Assembly (NCBI GenBank): GCA_029255685.2
Contig: CM055319.2
Coordinates: 28,925,568 to 28,989,567 of the forward strand
Length of the DNA stretch: 64,000 nucleotides
Reading direction: 5' to 3'
From: Silene conica
Taxonomy: Eukaryota; Streptophyta; Magnoliopsida; Caryophyllales; Caryophyllaceae
Of the stretch, positions 1 through 10,262 are shown one piece after another. Below the pieces are notes generated by a model, which worked only from the letters and a program-made list of their open reading frames with translations, ran no database searches and had not been told where the DNA came from. A program made the position numbers and the translations under genes. Within the stretch, counting starts at the first letter, position 1. Each line of letters starts with the position of its first letter.

Positions 1-360
1 CAAGCCTATGGGCAATTCCCCAGCTATGACCAGTCTGTCCGCCAGGGACTTCATCATGAGGACGGTGGTCGCCCGTCTTACTACATGCCTCCCGAGATGG
101 GATATGTGCCTCCAAAGGGGCATTTTTTCGGGGAGATCAATGTTGCCCCGGGTTATTTCTCTAACCCGATCTTTCCCCCCAATTTCCGTGGGAACGTGGA
201 CTCGGCACCCCGCCCTCAAGGGCACCCTTCTCCCCATGGCATGGTTGGTGATCCGGGAGCTAGTGGCTCGCATGCCTCCCCCTTCCGAGATGTAATGCTC
301 AACCCGGGCAACTACATGGTAGTAGATGAGGGCAATGGCGAAAGGCGATGTGAGCGGTAA
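1..360 (+). CDS. C-terminal end of an Athila/Tat-like retroelement ORF (partial)
   Basis: The frame is open from base 1 to the TAA at 358-360, so about 119 residues of a longer protein are visible; its start lies outside the window. The piece is rich in Pro, Gly, Tyr and Ser and I recognise no catalytic motif. What follows is non-coding AT-rich DNA, repeated polypurine-tract-like motifs and then an LTR on the same strand. The reading frame is therefore best read as the last coding sequence of the gypsy element, either the tail of gag-pol or an extra downstream ORF of the kind Athila and Tat elements carry. Shorter overlapping frames in the same place are shadows. Assignment rests on context, not on a domain. 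Confidence 0.45.
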   Translation, partial: QAYGQFPSYDQSVRQGLHHEDGGRPSYYMPPEMGYVPPKGHFFGEINVAPGYFSNPIFPPNFRGNVDSAPRPQGHPSPHGMVGDPGASGSHASPFRDVMLNPGNYMVVDEGNGERRCER

Positions 361-3311
361 TGTTGGTGAGGATGAAGAAGATGATGATTGACCACCTTTG
401 GAGGTGGTAGGTGATGGCTATGCTCCCCCTTGAAAAATCCAAAGCAAGTAACTCCCTCAATCCAAATTTCACTTTAGTTTGCATTTTACTTTCTAGCATG
501 CATTTAGAATAGTTAGTTAGTTTAGTTAGTTTTTTTTAGTTTTCAATTAATCATTTCATATCATTAGTTTAGTTTCATATAGTGGCATTCATTTAGATGC
601 ATTAGATTTACGTTTTGTATCATATTGTCACATGTAGTTTGCATACATGTAGATTAGAGCACCTAGTTTGCATTTAGTTTAGTTTTTAGTTTTTCATTTC
701 TTTTGTTTCTTTTTGTTTTTATTGTTTTCATAAAAATCAAAAATCCAAAAAAAAAATTGAAAAACCAAAAACCTACAAAAACATGTTCTTTATTTTCCGG
801 TTTTCCTCCTCACATTATGCACATAAATAAGTGTGGGGAGGAATAACCGCTTATTTCAAAAATACAAAAACAAGTTTTTATTTTCTCAAAAATTTCAAAA
901 AAGCCAAAAACATGTTGTTTTCGTTCTTTTTCTTCATTTCCCCCTTGCACTTTGTTCCATTGAGGACAATGTAAATCTTAAGTGTGGGGAGGAAAAATAT
1001 CCACTTTGTGAATATTTGTTTGCTTTTGTAAATATGAAAAAACTTCAAAAATACCAAAAAAATCGAAAAATTTCAAAAATTTCAAAAAAAATATGTTCTT
1101 CCTTTCTTTTGTTTTTGTTATTTGTTTGCCTTGTATATATATGTTTGTTGTACTAACAAGTGTCAGATGCGACCGCAACCCGAGGTATTAGGAGAATGAA
1201 GATGCTTGGTATACTCTTTCCTACTTCTTTCACCCCCCTCCCGATTTCTTTTTATGTTGATATCATGAAGGAGAACGGGATTTTTGTGCCTTGGATGTTC
1301 CTTTGGGGAACTTTTGGTTGTTGTGGTTGATGTGCTGTTAGTTTAGCCTTCTTGTTGTTGCATGTTTGTTGTGCTTAGTTTTAGTTTGCTTTTGTTTCAC
1401 ATGCCTTTTCATTTTTATAGTTTTGTGAATATTTGTTAGTCGGTTTTTCCGTTTTGCTTTTGTTTGTAAATATGCATAGGAGGTTGAATAGTGGAGGATA
1501 TATGCCGTCAATGATGATATTTGTCTTGCTTGTGTCTTACCCCTCCTAATAGCTTGCACCGTTTGATGTCACCTTGTTAGGATTCTTGTTTGCAAGGACC
1601 CGGAAGTCTAGGCTTAATGACCAAGTTTCGACCACCTTGTGAGACCGTGTTAGACCTTGACTCGACCTAGGACCGACATTAGCTACTCAAATGTGAGGAT
1701 AGAGCCTCCTTTATAGTCGGTCCATCAAACCGACTCAGTTTAGGATTTTGAGTAGTCCTCCTTACGTGGTGTGTTATGTCTATACGCATAAGAATGGCGC
1801 TCGTTCCTTATTTCCGTGTTTATGTTCATGTGCATGTGAGACAACTTTTGTTCTAAATAAATCAACTTCACTTTTGCCAAATTAGCCTTGTTTTGACCCT
1901 TACATCTTATTCCCTCTTTTGTTTAACCACTTTGAGCCTTAACCTTTTCATTTGGCCTTAACTACTAAATGAACTACATCCCAAAAACATCCTTCCTTGA
2001 TCAAGAATGGTTGCTTTTGTGGTACTTTGTTAGTGGTAGAGTCGGGAATTTAGATGTTGGTTGGTGCACTCTTCCGTTGTGGTCACTACTTGTTGTTTGG
2101 TTGGTGTTTGGAAGTTTGAAAAAGAAAAGAAAAGAAAAAAATGAAAATAGAAAGAAAATAGAAAATCAAAGAAAAAGTTGAAAAAGTTTTGAAAAATCCA
2201 AAAAGAAAAATGTACATATGTGTTTTGAAAGAGAAAAAGGCTAGAACCAAGTCCCTTCCATCAAGGGGACATAGAAAAAGCCGTTGCTACAATAATGTGG
2301 TCTTTTGATGTTTTTGCACGCGTGCCGGGTTTACACAATTTTTGCATTTGATTTGATTTTCAAGTCGTATGTTAGGGTGTAGACGTTGTTCGGTGTTTTT
2401 AATAATGACCACTTTGTCTAAGGTTGTGATGGGTCCGATTTTTCCAAAGTAAGTTGGGGTTTATGCAATTTTTGCTTGGTTTTGTAAAAGCCAAAGTTAG
2501 GGCATAGATGTTGCTTAGTTGTTGTAATAAGGAGTTGTGTTGATTATGGCAATCATTTTTGTTTTTGAGCTTCAAATCCTAGAACGGTGCTTGCACCAAA
2601 CCATTTTCACCCAACCCAAGCCCCGTTGCATCCTTGTTGTTGTTCTCATCATGTGCATTTGCATTTTTCATGAATTTTTGGATGGAGTACCATTCTAGAT
2701 TGCGGGCACGCTTCGCAAGTTGAGGTAGGTGAGTGATTTTGGTTACTTTCTGTCACAAAAATCACCCCCCTTTCTTTCCTTGTGTGTTGAGTGTCACCTG
2801 TGAGAGTCGGTACTTAGGGTCCTTTTATCGGTTATGGGTCTTGCATTGAGTCGAATCATGTGTGTGTCGTGTCAGCTTAGTACTTCCATTTGCCCGCCTT
2901 GAATTAGTTTCTTGGTCTTTGGTGATGTCATTTTTGGTTGCTTGAGCTTGATTTAGGGGTTTGACACCGTGGTTAGACTTTGAGTCGGCACTCTCTTGTT
3001 TAGTTTTTCAAAACCCCGCTTGAATGAGGCAAGCGGTTGTCTTTTCCTTTTTCCGATGCATGTTGCTTGTCTATACGTGTTATGTTTTTACTTGTTGGCA
3101 TCAAAAGTTTTGTAGCAAGACCTTACTTGCCTTGCAATAGGGCATTCTTCCTCATGAATGTCAAATTGTGAGTTGAAAGGGCTACGGGTGTAGCTAAACC
3201 CAATTCGGCTTCTAGTTAGCTTAGTTAGTTTGTTTCTTTGTTTTTAATAAGGGTTATGTAGTTGCTTGATCTCTTACTCGAGGACGAGTAAGGTTTAAGT
3301 GTGGGGAATTT
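361..3311 (+). mobile_element. 3' non-coding region of the Athila/Tat-like gypsy element
   Basis: About 2.9 kb without a credible gene. It is T/A-rich, with long runs of A-rich and T-rich low-complexity sequence (about 720-1100 and 2100-2215). The motif AAGTGTGGGGA occurs three times (about 830, 980 and 3297). The second copy lies in a GAGGACAATGTAAATCTTAA context and the third in a CTCGAGGACGAG context; both are familiar to me from the 3' ends of plant Athila/Tat-type gypsy elements. The last copy directly precedes the LTR and is the likely active polypurine tract. Weak ORFs at 833-1156 and 1969-2181 are compositional. Confidence 0.6.
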
Positions 3312-4973
3312 TGATGAGCTTCATTTTGGTCATTATTTTCATTATATATTCTTCATTTTCGGTCCCGAATCGACCTCGTTTTGCGTGCCTTTGATTGTTT
3401 TTACGCCCGTTACCTCGTCTATTACTATTTGTTTCACATTTTGTAGGTATTACGGCGGGGGCAAAGAAACGGGAGCAAACAAGACGATTTTGGAACGAAT
3501 TATGAAGAAATATGAAGGAAGTAACAAGAAATCTTCCCAGGGCCTCCCAGCCGGCGGCCGGTAGGCCGGCTGGGGACCTTGACTTGACTTCTTGAGGAAA
3601 ATGTGAAGAAAGTTACAGCTTCTTGGTTTAGGGCTCCCAGCCGGTGGCCAACCGGCAGCCGGTCAGCCGGCTGGGGATCATGTCCCATACTTAGCCAAAT
3701 TTCGTAAGTTGAAGAAATGTTGATTTTGGGCAGATTACTGAAAAAGGGCTCCCAGCCGGCAGCCGGTCCACCGGCTGAGGGTACCTGTACATTGAAGAAA
3801 AAGAGCAAAAATCCAGAAGTGAGAAATAGGCCTCCCAGCCGGTGCCCGACCGGCAGTCGGCCGGTCGGCTAAGAAGCAAGCTCAATTGAAGAATATTTCA
3901 GAAGTTAGCATTTGGTCTCCCAGCCGGTCCACCACCGGCAGCCGGTTGACCGGCTGGGAATCACTTTTCAGAATTTCGCGCACTTGTATCATTTATTTCT
4001 ACGTTACTTTTCACGCATTTCTAGGTTGATTTTTAGGGTTTCTACTGTTACATTCATTCATACTTAGCCACAAAAACTCCCTTAAAATATTTAATCCTTC
4101 TTAGATATTAGTTTAATCCTTTAGTTATTATTAATCTCTCCTTAGTCATTTCTTTAGTGATTATTCCTAGCAATTGTCTTAGGGTTTTTGGTTGTAATTT
4201 GGGAGCATTTGAAAGGATCTTCCATTTGTAATCAAAGTTCATTCCTTTATCCAATTGTTTGGTATAATCTTCCTAATCCTTACTTAGTTTTTACATTACT
4301 TTGAGTTTTGCTTAAATCAATTGTTTACCTTTGCGTGTTCATGATGTTTAGCACTTGTTTATCTCTTTCACATGCTTTTCCTTATCATGAGTGAGTAGTT
4401 TTATACCTAGGGTTAGGGGGGAACTTGGGTGGTGATTAGATGATAAATCCATGCTAGTTTGTTGATTAGTTGTTCTTGATAAAGTAGTTTTCCATTTGTT
4501 GCATGCTAGGTGTTTGATGATTCGCTTCAAAGAAAGTTGGGCTTTGATTTTAGCGTGACTTCCCTTTAGCGACGGTTGAGGGTTTGTCTTAGCATGTTTA
4601 ATGGTTGGTTGTGGGTATTTGTAGCGAAAGCTAGGGTATTCCGACCTAGGTTTAGTCGACTCGAGAGAAGAGACTTACCGAGACTACTTACTTGAGACCT
4701 ACTAGTTTGCTTTCTCGTATCTTCGTCTACCCATCTTCGTGACCCCCGACACCCTAGTTTTCCCTTCCATCGATTTAATCTCAATTTATTTGCTTTAATA
4801 GTTTCTTAGTTGTTAACCAATCACAAACCTATTACCCCGACTCTAGCTTCAATTAGAATGTAACTATATAACTTCCCCACCATCTTCGTGTTCGACCCCG
4901 AACTAAGTACTACTTTTATTCGGGTTTATAAATTTGTTTGAAGGCCGGTAGTGACGGCAAAAATTGGCTATCA
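3312..4973 (+). repeat. 3' LTR of the Athila/Tat-like gypsy element
   Basis: Starts TGATGAGC just after the purine-rich AAGTGTGGGGAATTT and ends GGCTATCA, so it has TG...CA termini and is 1662 bp long. At 4974 the sequence changes to a copia gag reading frame on the other strand, which fixes the right border. The 5' LTR is outside the window, so neither TSD (CTTAC expected at 4974-4978) nor LTR identity can be checked. It contains five GC-rich inverted-repeat units between 3544 and 3960, reported separately. No ORF in it is credible. Confidence 0.65.
3544..3960 (+). repeat. Five GC-rich palindromic subrepeats in the LTR
   Basis: Units at about 3544-3575, 3635-3676, 3750-3780, 3834-3870 and 3918-3959. 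Each opens with CTCCCAGCCGG and closes with a CCGGCTGGG-like complement, with 10-20 bases between, so each can fold into a GC-rich stem-loop. The units are separated by 45-80 bp of unrelated AT-rich sequence. They stand out sharply against the AT-rich LTR. Confidence 0.8.
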
Positions 4974-5798
4974 CTTACTACGAGAACGAGCGCGCACCTG
5001 CTTCACTGTTCGAGGCCGCTCTCCCCACCAGTCAGGGAACTGTTGTGACTTAATAAAGTAGTTGGCAACCTCATGGACAGAGCCGGTACAAAAAGAGCAA
5101 ATGCGTTTGCGACTCTCTTGTCGCTCAAGGTCACGAAGAGCCCTCCAATCAGTAGAGGCAGTAGATGGGAAAGAGCGAACAGAAAAAACAGCCAACTCAT
5201 CGGGTTCCCTGAGGGTAGCAATACCACCCTGCAACTGCTCTTCTTGTAAGGTGAGTTGAAAAGGGCGGTTGAGAGTGGGAAGTGTTTCAAGGGATAATAA
5301 CTGAGAACGAAGGGTGCTATAAATAGAGCGGTCAAGACCCAGTAGGAATTTGTGGAGCCGCTCATTGTCTTGACGGGTGAGGGCGTCGGTAGCGATTCCA
5401 CAGGAACAACGACCACATTTAGAAGCGAAAGGGGGTTCATGGTTTGCTAGGGTGTCCCATAAAGCCATTAAATTACAAAAGTAGGTGGTGACGGACATAC
5501 CCTTCTCTTGCTTACAGTCATGAAGATCCGATTTTAGAGCATGAATCTTTGAACCGTCAACGGTAGAGAATCGTTCAGCCAAATCGTCCCATAATGACTG
5601 AGCATCCTCGAAGTACGAGATGCTATTCTTAATTGAGGGGTCAATGGTGCGCATAATCCATTGAACGACGGTACAATGAATGACCTCCCATTGTCCGAGG
5701 AGAGTCTTATCAGTTGGCTTATCAACGGAACCATCGCAAAAACCGAATCTTCGGCGTGATTTGAGAGACATTTTCATAGAACGACTCCATTCCTCGTA
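4974..5798 (-). pseudogene. gag: Ty1/copia gag, main part (interrupted by Athila LTR and CACTA)
   Basis: Gag nucleocapsid/capsid precursor of a copia element, read on the minus strand. Right after the CACTA junction it carries the WSRSM motif of the copia gag N-terminal domain, then a UBN2-like capsid region (ALWDTLAN, LLGLDRSIYSTLRSQLLSLE), and a degenerate CCHC zinc knuckle (CSFC...H with the last Cys lost) followed by the family-typical FPDWWGERP. The frame runs straight into the Athila LTR at 4973, so the rest of gag and all of pol lie beyond the left edge. Upstream coding sequence continues at 8219-8293 on the far side of the CACTA insertion. Confidence 0.85.
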
Positions 5799-6127
5799 CA
5801 CTACTACAATTGAGCACTTGGGGCCTTGGGCCATGGCTAAATTCGTGGCGCAAGTACTAATTTACCATGGCTAAAGCTCTTTGCCACGGAAATACCTTCC
5901 GTGGCCCAAGTGGTCGTGGCTAACAGATAGCCACGGGAAAAACAAGAACGTGGCTAAAATTATATTTTTAGCCACAGATTCTCACGTGGCTAATAATTCC
6001 CGTGGCCGAAAATTAATTCTCGCGGCTAAAATTATTCCCGTGGCAAACGAAAAAATAAAAAATAAATAAACAAAATGTTAAATATTATTTTTTACTTATA
6101 ACGAAAATATTTTCACATATGGAATCT

Positions 6128-6291
6128 TTTTTTTTGGTCTAAACCGAGGTGTCCGCCGTCGACAACGATTTATAATCCCCTCCCCACGGCTGGCCAAAAA
6201 GTTGCTCCATTGCCCTAGGTAGGGATAAAACCCCGACCTCATGGTTAAGGGATGAGGTGAACAACCACCATACTACCAAACACATTTGGTT
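6128..6291 (-). mobile_element. tRNA-derived SINE nested in the CACTA element
   Basis: Flanked by a perfect 13-bp direct repeat ACATATGGAATCT (6115-6127 and 6292-6304). On the minus strand it starts AACCAAATGTG, has an A-box-like TGGTAGTATGG, a B-box-like GGTTTTATCCC in a tRNA T-arm context (GAGGTCGGGG...), and ends in a run of A (T8-9 at 6128-6136 on the plus strand). Length 164 bp, internal pol III promoter boxes, an A tail and a long TSD are all SINE features. Confidence 0.8.
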
Positions 6292-6387
6292 ACATATGGA
6301 ATCTTGTCAAGCTTTAATGCTTGCTATGCTAGTTATCTCAACTCGTTACTTACAATCACAAGTCATTCACTTTTGCGAATCGTTTAT

Positions 6388-6464
6388 CCTTCCCAGGAGG
6401 TCACCCATCCCAAGACTACTCTCACCTGAGCACGCTTAACTGTGGAGTTGTTATGATGTGCTAC
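6388..6464 (-). repeat. 5S rRNA-like segment inside the CACTA element
   Basis: Read on the minus strand it holds AACTCCACAGTTAAGCGTGC, then GAGAGTAGTCTTGGGATGGG and TGACCTCCTGGGAAG. These correspond to the 5S rRNA internal control region: AGTTAAGCGTGC (A box) and GGATGGGTGACC...CCTGGGAAG (C box). The first ~40 and last ~15 bases of a 5S gene are not recognisable, so this is a 5S-derived fragment, like those carried by Cassandra TRIMs or 5S-type SINEs, not a functional rRNA gene. Confidence 0.75.
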
Positions 6465-8218
6465 CGAAATTGAAACTTAAGCTTGTTGATATAGTTAACA
6501 CCTTGAAACCTTTTAAAATTATATCCTTTTCTTTCTAAATTACCTTCACTATTATTTTTGCGAAAAAATATTAAATGATTTACATATTTTTGCGAAAAAA
6601 ATGTTATTTTTCTCAAATTACTCAAGTTTTCAATGTTGACCTATCGACTAATGATGCTCGGGTCATTTTTTGCCCGAGTCAACAGAACCATTTTCTCCAA
6701 ACTATTTAATCAATTTTTCCTTATATTTTTTTCCCTAATATATTTTTTTTTTCATTTGTCGACATTTTTATTTTATTTCTCTTTTATCCTTTTTTTCATA
6801 TATTTTTCAATACAAATACTATTTGTAAGATCGTCGTATTTGTAACAAAAAAAGTTTAATCACTTTTTACTACATAATGATCTCTTTTGAATAATGATTA
6901 CATATGGGTATCAATGACCAACTTTATTACTAAAATAAATGAACAGGACATTATTAACTCGAAAATAATCAGTGTTTGCCATAAAACACAGAAAAGATAC
7001 AATTTTTTTTTTCTCTAAATTGATTTTCTTTTCATTATTCTTGATAATTCTTTTTGTCAACAAAATTTCACATTATTTACACATGTAAAATCTATTATTT
7101 TAATTTCCATTTTACTTTTCGGTGTGATACGCTTATTTTCAATAATTAAAATGTTTTTCTATATTGATTTTTTTATATCGATTATTTTATCAATATGTTT
7201 TTTTCCATTTTATTCAATGATTTGTTGGAAATCATTTTGAATTTAATTTTTTAGACTATTTTTTTTATTTAAATATTTTAAATCTAATTGTCTTTTTTTT
7301 TTCTCCTTAAAAACTTCCCCAATTTTTTTCCAATTTAACATCTCGAATTCAATTTCTTCTAGAAATATTTTACAAATAAAGTTGTAAATCAATTTTCTAA
7401 TGAAAAGTTTAACAATATATTAGTTTCAGACTTCTTAATGATAGGTGTTAATAAGTTAATTATTTAGTTGAACAAACTTTCTCTTTAAATGTGATGCGGT
7501 CTCTAAATAATGTTATTCAATATTATAAAATTTAACAAAAAAAGAATTAATTATTTATTAAATTATCGATGTTATGAAAAAAACACTAAATATTATTTTA
7601 GTTTGTAAAAAATAAAAAAATTAAGACGATGGTAATTTTCTTTATGTGTGTATCACTTTATAGAAGTTTTACATTTCTTATTAGACTAAATAAACAAATA
7701 CCAAATATTTATTAAATTAATCAAAATATTTTAAAAAATTTACATTTAAATTTTTCATATTATGTATATTTGATTAAGTTTCATTCTGCTTTTGTATTTT
7801 CCTTTTATTTCTTATAAAACCAAGTTTGTACGTTTACCTTAACATGAAATATCTTTATACAAGTTTAAAAAAATCTTAGCCACTGGTGTTTGTTACTACT
7901 TTCGTGGCTAAGCAAATATGTTGCCACGGACAATATGTAAGCCATGGCTAAAGAAATATTGGCCACGGAATGATCTGTGGCTAAATATATATTTAGCATG
8001 GGTGTGACATTGTTCGTGGCAAAAATGGTTATTAGCCACGACAGTAACTTAAATTGTGGCGCAATTGACTTTTTGCCATGGGAAAAATTTTCCCGTGGCA
8101 TAAATTTTTTCTAAAATAGTGAATAATATTTTTTCCCGTGGCTAAACAAAATTTAGCCACGAATTATAAATTTCCGTGCCATAAATCGTGGCCCAAGTTT
8201 CAATTTGTTGTAGTGGTA

Positions 8219-8293
8219 GTTATCGGGGCCAAGTTTAATATCCGTAAGTACGAGGCTAGGAATATCATGACTACCGAGATAGAAAGGAGACAT
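8219..8293 (-). pseudogene. gag: Ty1/copia gag, N-terminal part
   Basis: First 25 codons of the gag that continues at 5798 beyond the CACTA insertion. The ATG at 8291-8293 opens MSPFYLGSHDIPSLVLTDIK, which resembles the usual copia gag N-terminus (a short leader, then a K-L-x-G-x-N-Y motif just before W). The frame reads LGPDNY at the insertion point and resumes with EEWSRSM at 5795. An earlier in-frame non-ATG start exists but is unlikely. Confidence 0.75.
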
Positions 8294-8393
8294 GATATCA
8301 ATGGAGGTGGGGTTTTCGTCTTCTGGTTTCGTTATTGAAAGAGACGAGGAAGGAGGCAGTTTTAAGCGGAAGCAAACCAAAAGTCTGATACCA

Positions 8394-8550
8394 TGATAAG
8401 TTTTGTATTGTTTGGAATTTGTATTGTTGTGTTATTATTAATCCAGGGAACAAGCCCTTAAATACAAGTAATAAGATGTAAAGAGCAATAACCATAATAC
8501 ATATGGATTAAACGTAAAGTATGGGCCTAATACGGCCTATTAATATTTCA
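8394..8550 (-). repeat. 5' LTR of the copia element at 4974-8550
   Basis: Plus-strand text runs TGATAAG...TATTTCA, giving TG...CA borders on the minus strand (TGAAATATTAATAGGCC...CTTATCA). Immediately inside (8382-8393) is the complement of TGGTATCAGACT, a primer-binding site for initiator-Met tRNA with a change near its end. At 157 bp the LTR is short but within the range of some copia lineages. No second LTR is in the window for comparison, so the outer border at 8550 is inferred from the CA/TG dinucleotide. Confidence 0.65.
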
Positions 8551-9256
8551 TCAGTTTTAGGAGTAGTTATTGTCTGTTTACACAGTTTTAATGTTTAATT
8601 TGTTAATTATGCAAAATTCGTTTTCTTTGTCTATAAAATTTATTATAGGATCTCTGGATATGAAAACTTTATCATGTAAAATTTCATGTATAAATTCGTT
8701 GGTTTGCTATTTTAGTTAATTGAAATCGTTATTTGGTCCTAATAACAAGTTTTACCCAATTTTGATATATTATTTACAAAATCATGAAATAAATTCGTGG
8801 GATTGATTGTTTTCAGTCTTATGTTGTATTTTGGTGTCGAATAAATTACAAATAATATATTAAAATTATATTTTAAAGCAATTAATCTTCTTTTGGCCAG
8901 AATTGGTTTTCATTTGTTATTTATAATATTTCAAAATGTTCAATGGTCGCGGCCTATGCTATTGACTCAAATATTATGTTATGGAATGAAACAAATCTTT
9001 ATATAGATTTTTTTAGTCTTTTACTATTTTTAGAAATTGAAATACAAAATAAGATGTTTTAAAAATTGATTTTTATTAAATGAATTTCGTGACTTTTGGC
9101 TATTGGAAAAATTATGTTTGGTCTTTTTAACTCATTTCATAATGTCATGAGAATTCTTGGGAACCGTTTATGTCAAAAACTAGTTTTAATAATTGAAATG
9201 GTGTTTTCCGGTTTTTACGATAATCTTGTTTTTAATTTGGTTCATATAACATAAGA
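8551..9256. other. AT-rich background, no gene seen
   Basis: About 700 bp of AT-rich sequence between the copia LTR and the TRIM. No ORF, RNA gene or recognisable element. It looks like decayed repeat or host intergenic DNA and continues after the TRIM (10074-10262) and after the solo LTR (12596-13106), each time interrupted by an insertion with intact TSD. Confidence 0.5.
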
Positions 9257-10068
9257 TGTAACAACCCGACCCACCACGGTCGTAACACACCCCCAATAAG
9301 ACAGGTGGTATGTCTTTGGGCCCATTACTTGTCCTCACTTAAGCCCAAAAGCACAAGGCCTTGTTACTAAATGGTGGGTGGGAGCATTATAAACATATCA
9401 CAAGCCTCTCAATCTACCGATGTGGGACAAATTTTCACACAAACTCATATCATACTCTTGGGGTGTTACAAACTCCCCCCTTAAAGAACACAACGTCCTC
9501 GTTGTGCCTCAAACTTGACCACAACCAGGGCCAGAATCCTCCCCCGCTAGGTGTGTGACCCGGGTACTCCCGACCACAGGCTCACCACACGGTCGCAGGG
9601 TCTCTCTGATACCATTTGTAACAACCCGACCCACCACCGTCGTAACACAAACCCAATAAGATGGGTGCACACTTTTGGGTCCATTATTTTTCCTCACTTA
9701 AGCCCAAAAGCACAAGGCCTTGTTACTAAATAGTGGGTGGGAGCTATTATAAACATATCACAAGCCTCTCAATCTACCGATGTGGGACAAATTTCCTCAC
9801 AAACTCATATCATACTCTTGGGGTGTTACACGCAGGGTCGCTCTGAAACCATTTGTAACAACCCGACCCACCACGGTCGTAACACACCCCCAATAAGACA
9901 GGGGGTATACCTTTGGGCCCATTACTTGTCCTCACTTAAGCCCAAAAGCACAATGCCTTGTTACTAAATGGTGGGTGGGAGCTATTATAAACATATCACA
10001 AGCCTCTCAATCTACCGATGTGGGACAAATTTCCACACAAACTCATATCATACTCTTGGGGTGTTACT
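9257..10068 (-). mobile_element. Tandem TRIM element: three LTRs and two internal domains
   Basis: Three ~214-bp direct repeats (9257-9470, 9617-9830, 9854-10068) start TGTAACAACCCGACCC and end GGTGTTACA; the last ends TTACT. Internal domain 1 (9471-9616, 146 bp) has, in minus-strand order, a primer-binding site TGGTATCAGAG beside LTR2 and a polypurine tract TTTAAGGGGGGAGTT beside LTR1. Internal domain 2 (9831-9853) is reduced to 23 bp around a mutated primer-binding site. The array is flanked by the 5-bp TSD TAAGA (9252-9256 and 10069-10073). No coding capacity. Structure and size are those of a terminal-repeat retrotransposon in miniature, with an extra LTR from unequal recombination. Confidence 0.9.
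9604..9614 (-). promoter_or_regulatory. TRIM primer-binding site
   Basis: Minus-strand TGGTATCAGAG, complementary to the 3' end of initiator-Met tRNA, two bases from LTR2. It sets the element's orientation as minus. Confidence 0.8.
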
Positions 10069-10262
10069 TAAGAGGTTATCTTTTTACGAAATTTTATATG
10101 CTGGTCAGAGATGTTATAAAAAGTATTCACATAAAATTTCACGAGTATCAGAGTTAAACTATATTTTATAAAAATAAAACACCATTTTGGTTAAATCGAG
10201 TAAATAATGGTTTTGAGACTAAATTTTGGAAAAGGGCATTATAGTAATTTTTAAATGATACC

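Larger units (their letters stand above)
5799..8215. mobile_element. Non-autonomous CACTA transposon inserted in copia gag
   Basis: Left end CACTACTACAATTGAGCACTT and right end (reverse complement) CACTACAACAAATTGAAACTT give CACTA-type termini. The 3-bp TSD GTA is perfect (5796-5798 and 8216-8218). Removing the element plus one GTA rejoins the copia gag frame (...GPDNY + EEWSRSM...). Both subterminal regions (5830-6060 and 7870-8200) are packed with TTAGCCACGG / CCGTGGCTAA motifs in both orientations, as expected for transposase-binding subterminal repeats. The interior is AT-rich and has no transposase ORF, so it is non-autonomous. It carries a nested SINE and a 5S-like segment. Confidence 0.9.

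Noticed and set aside
6388-6464. Functional 5S rRNA gene
   Set aside because: Only the central control region is recognisable, with substitutions in otherwise invariant positions and no complete ends.
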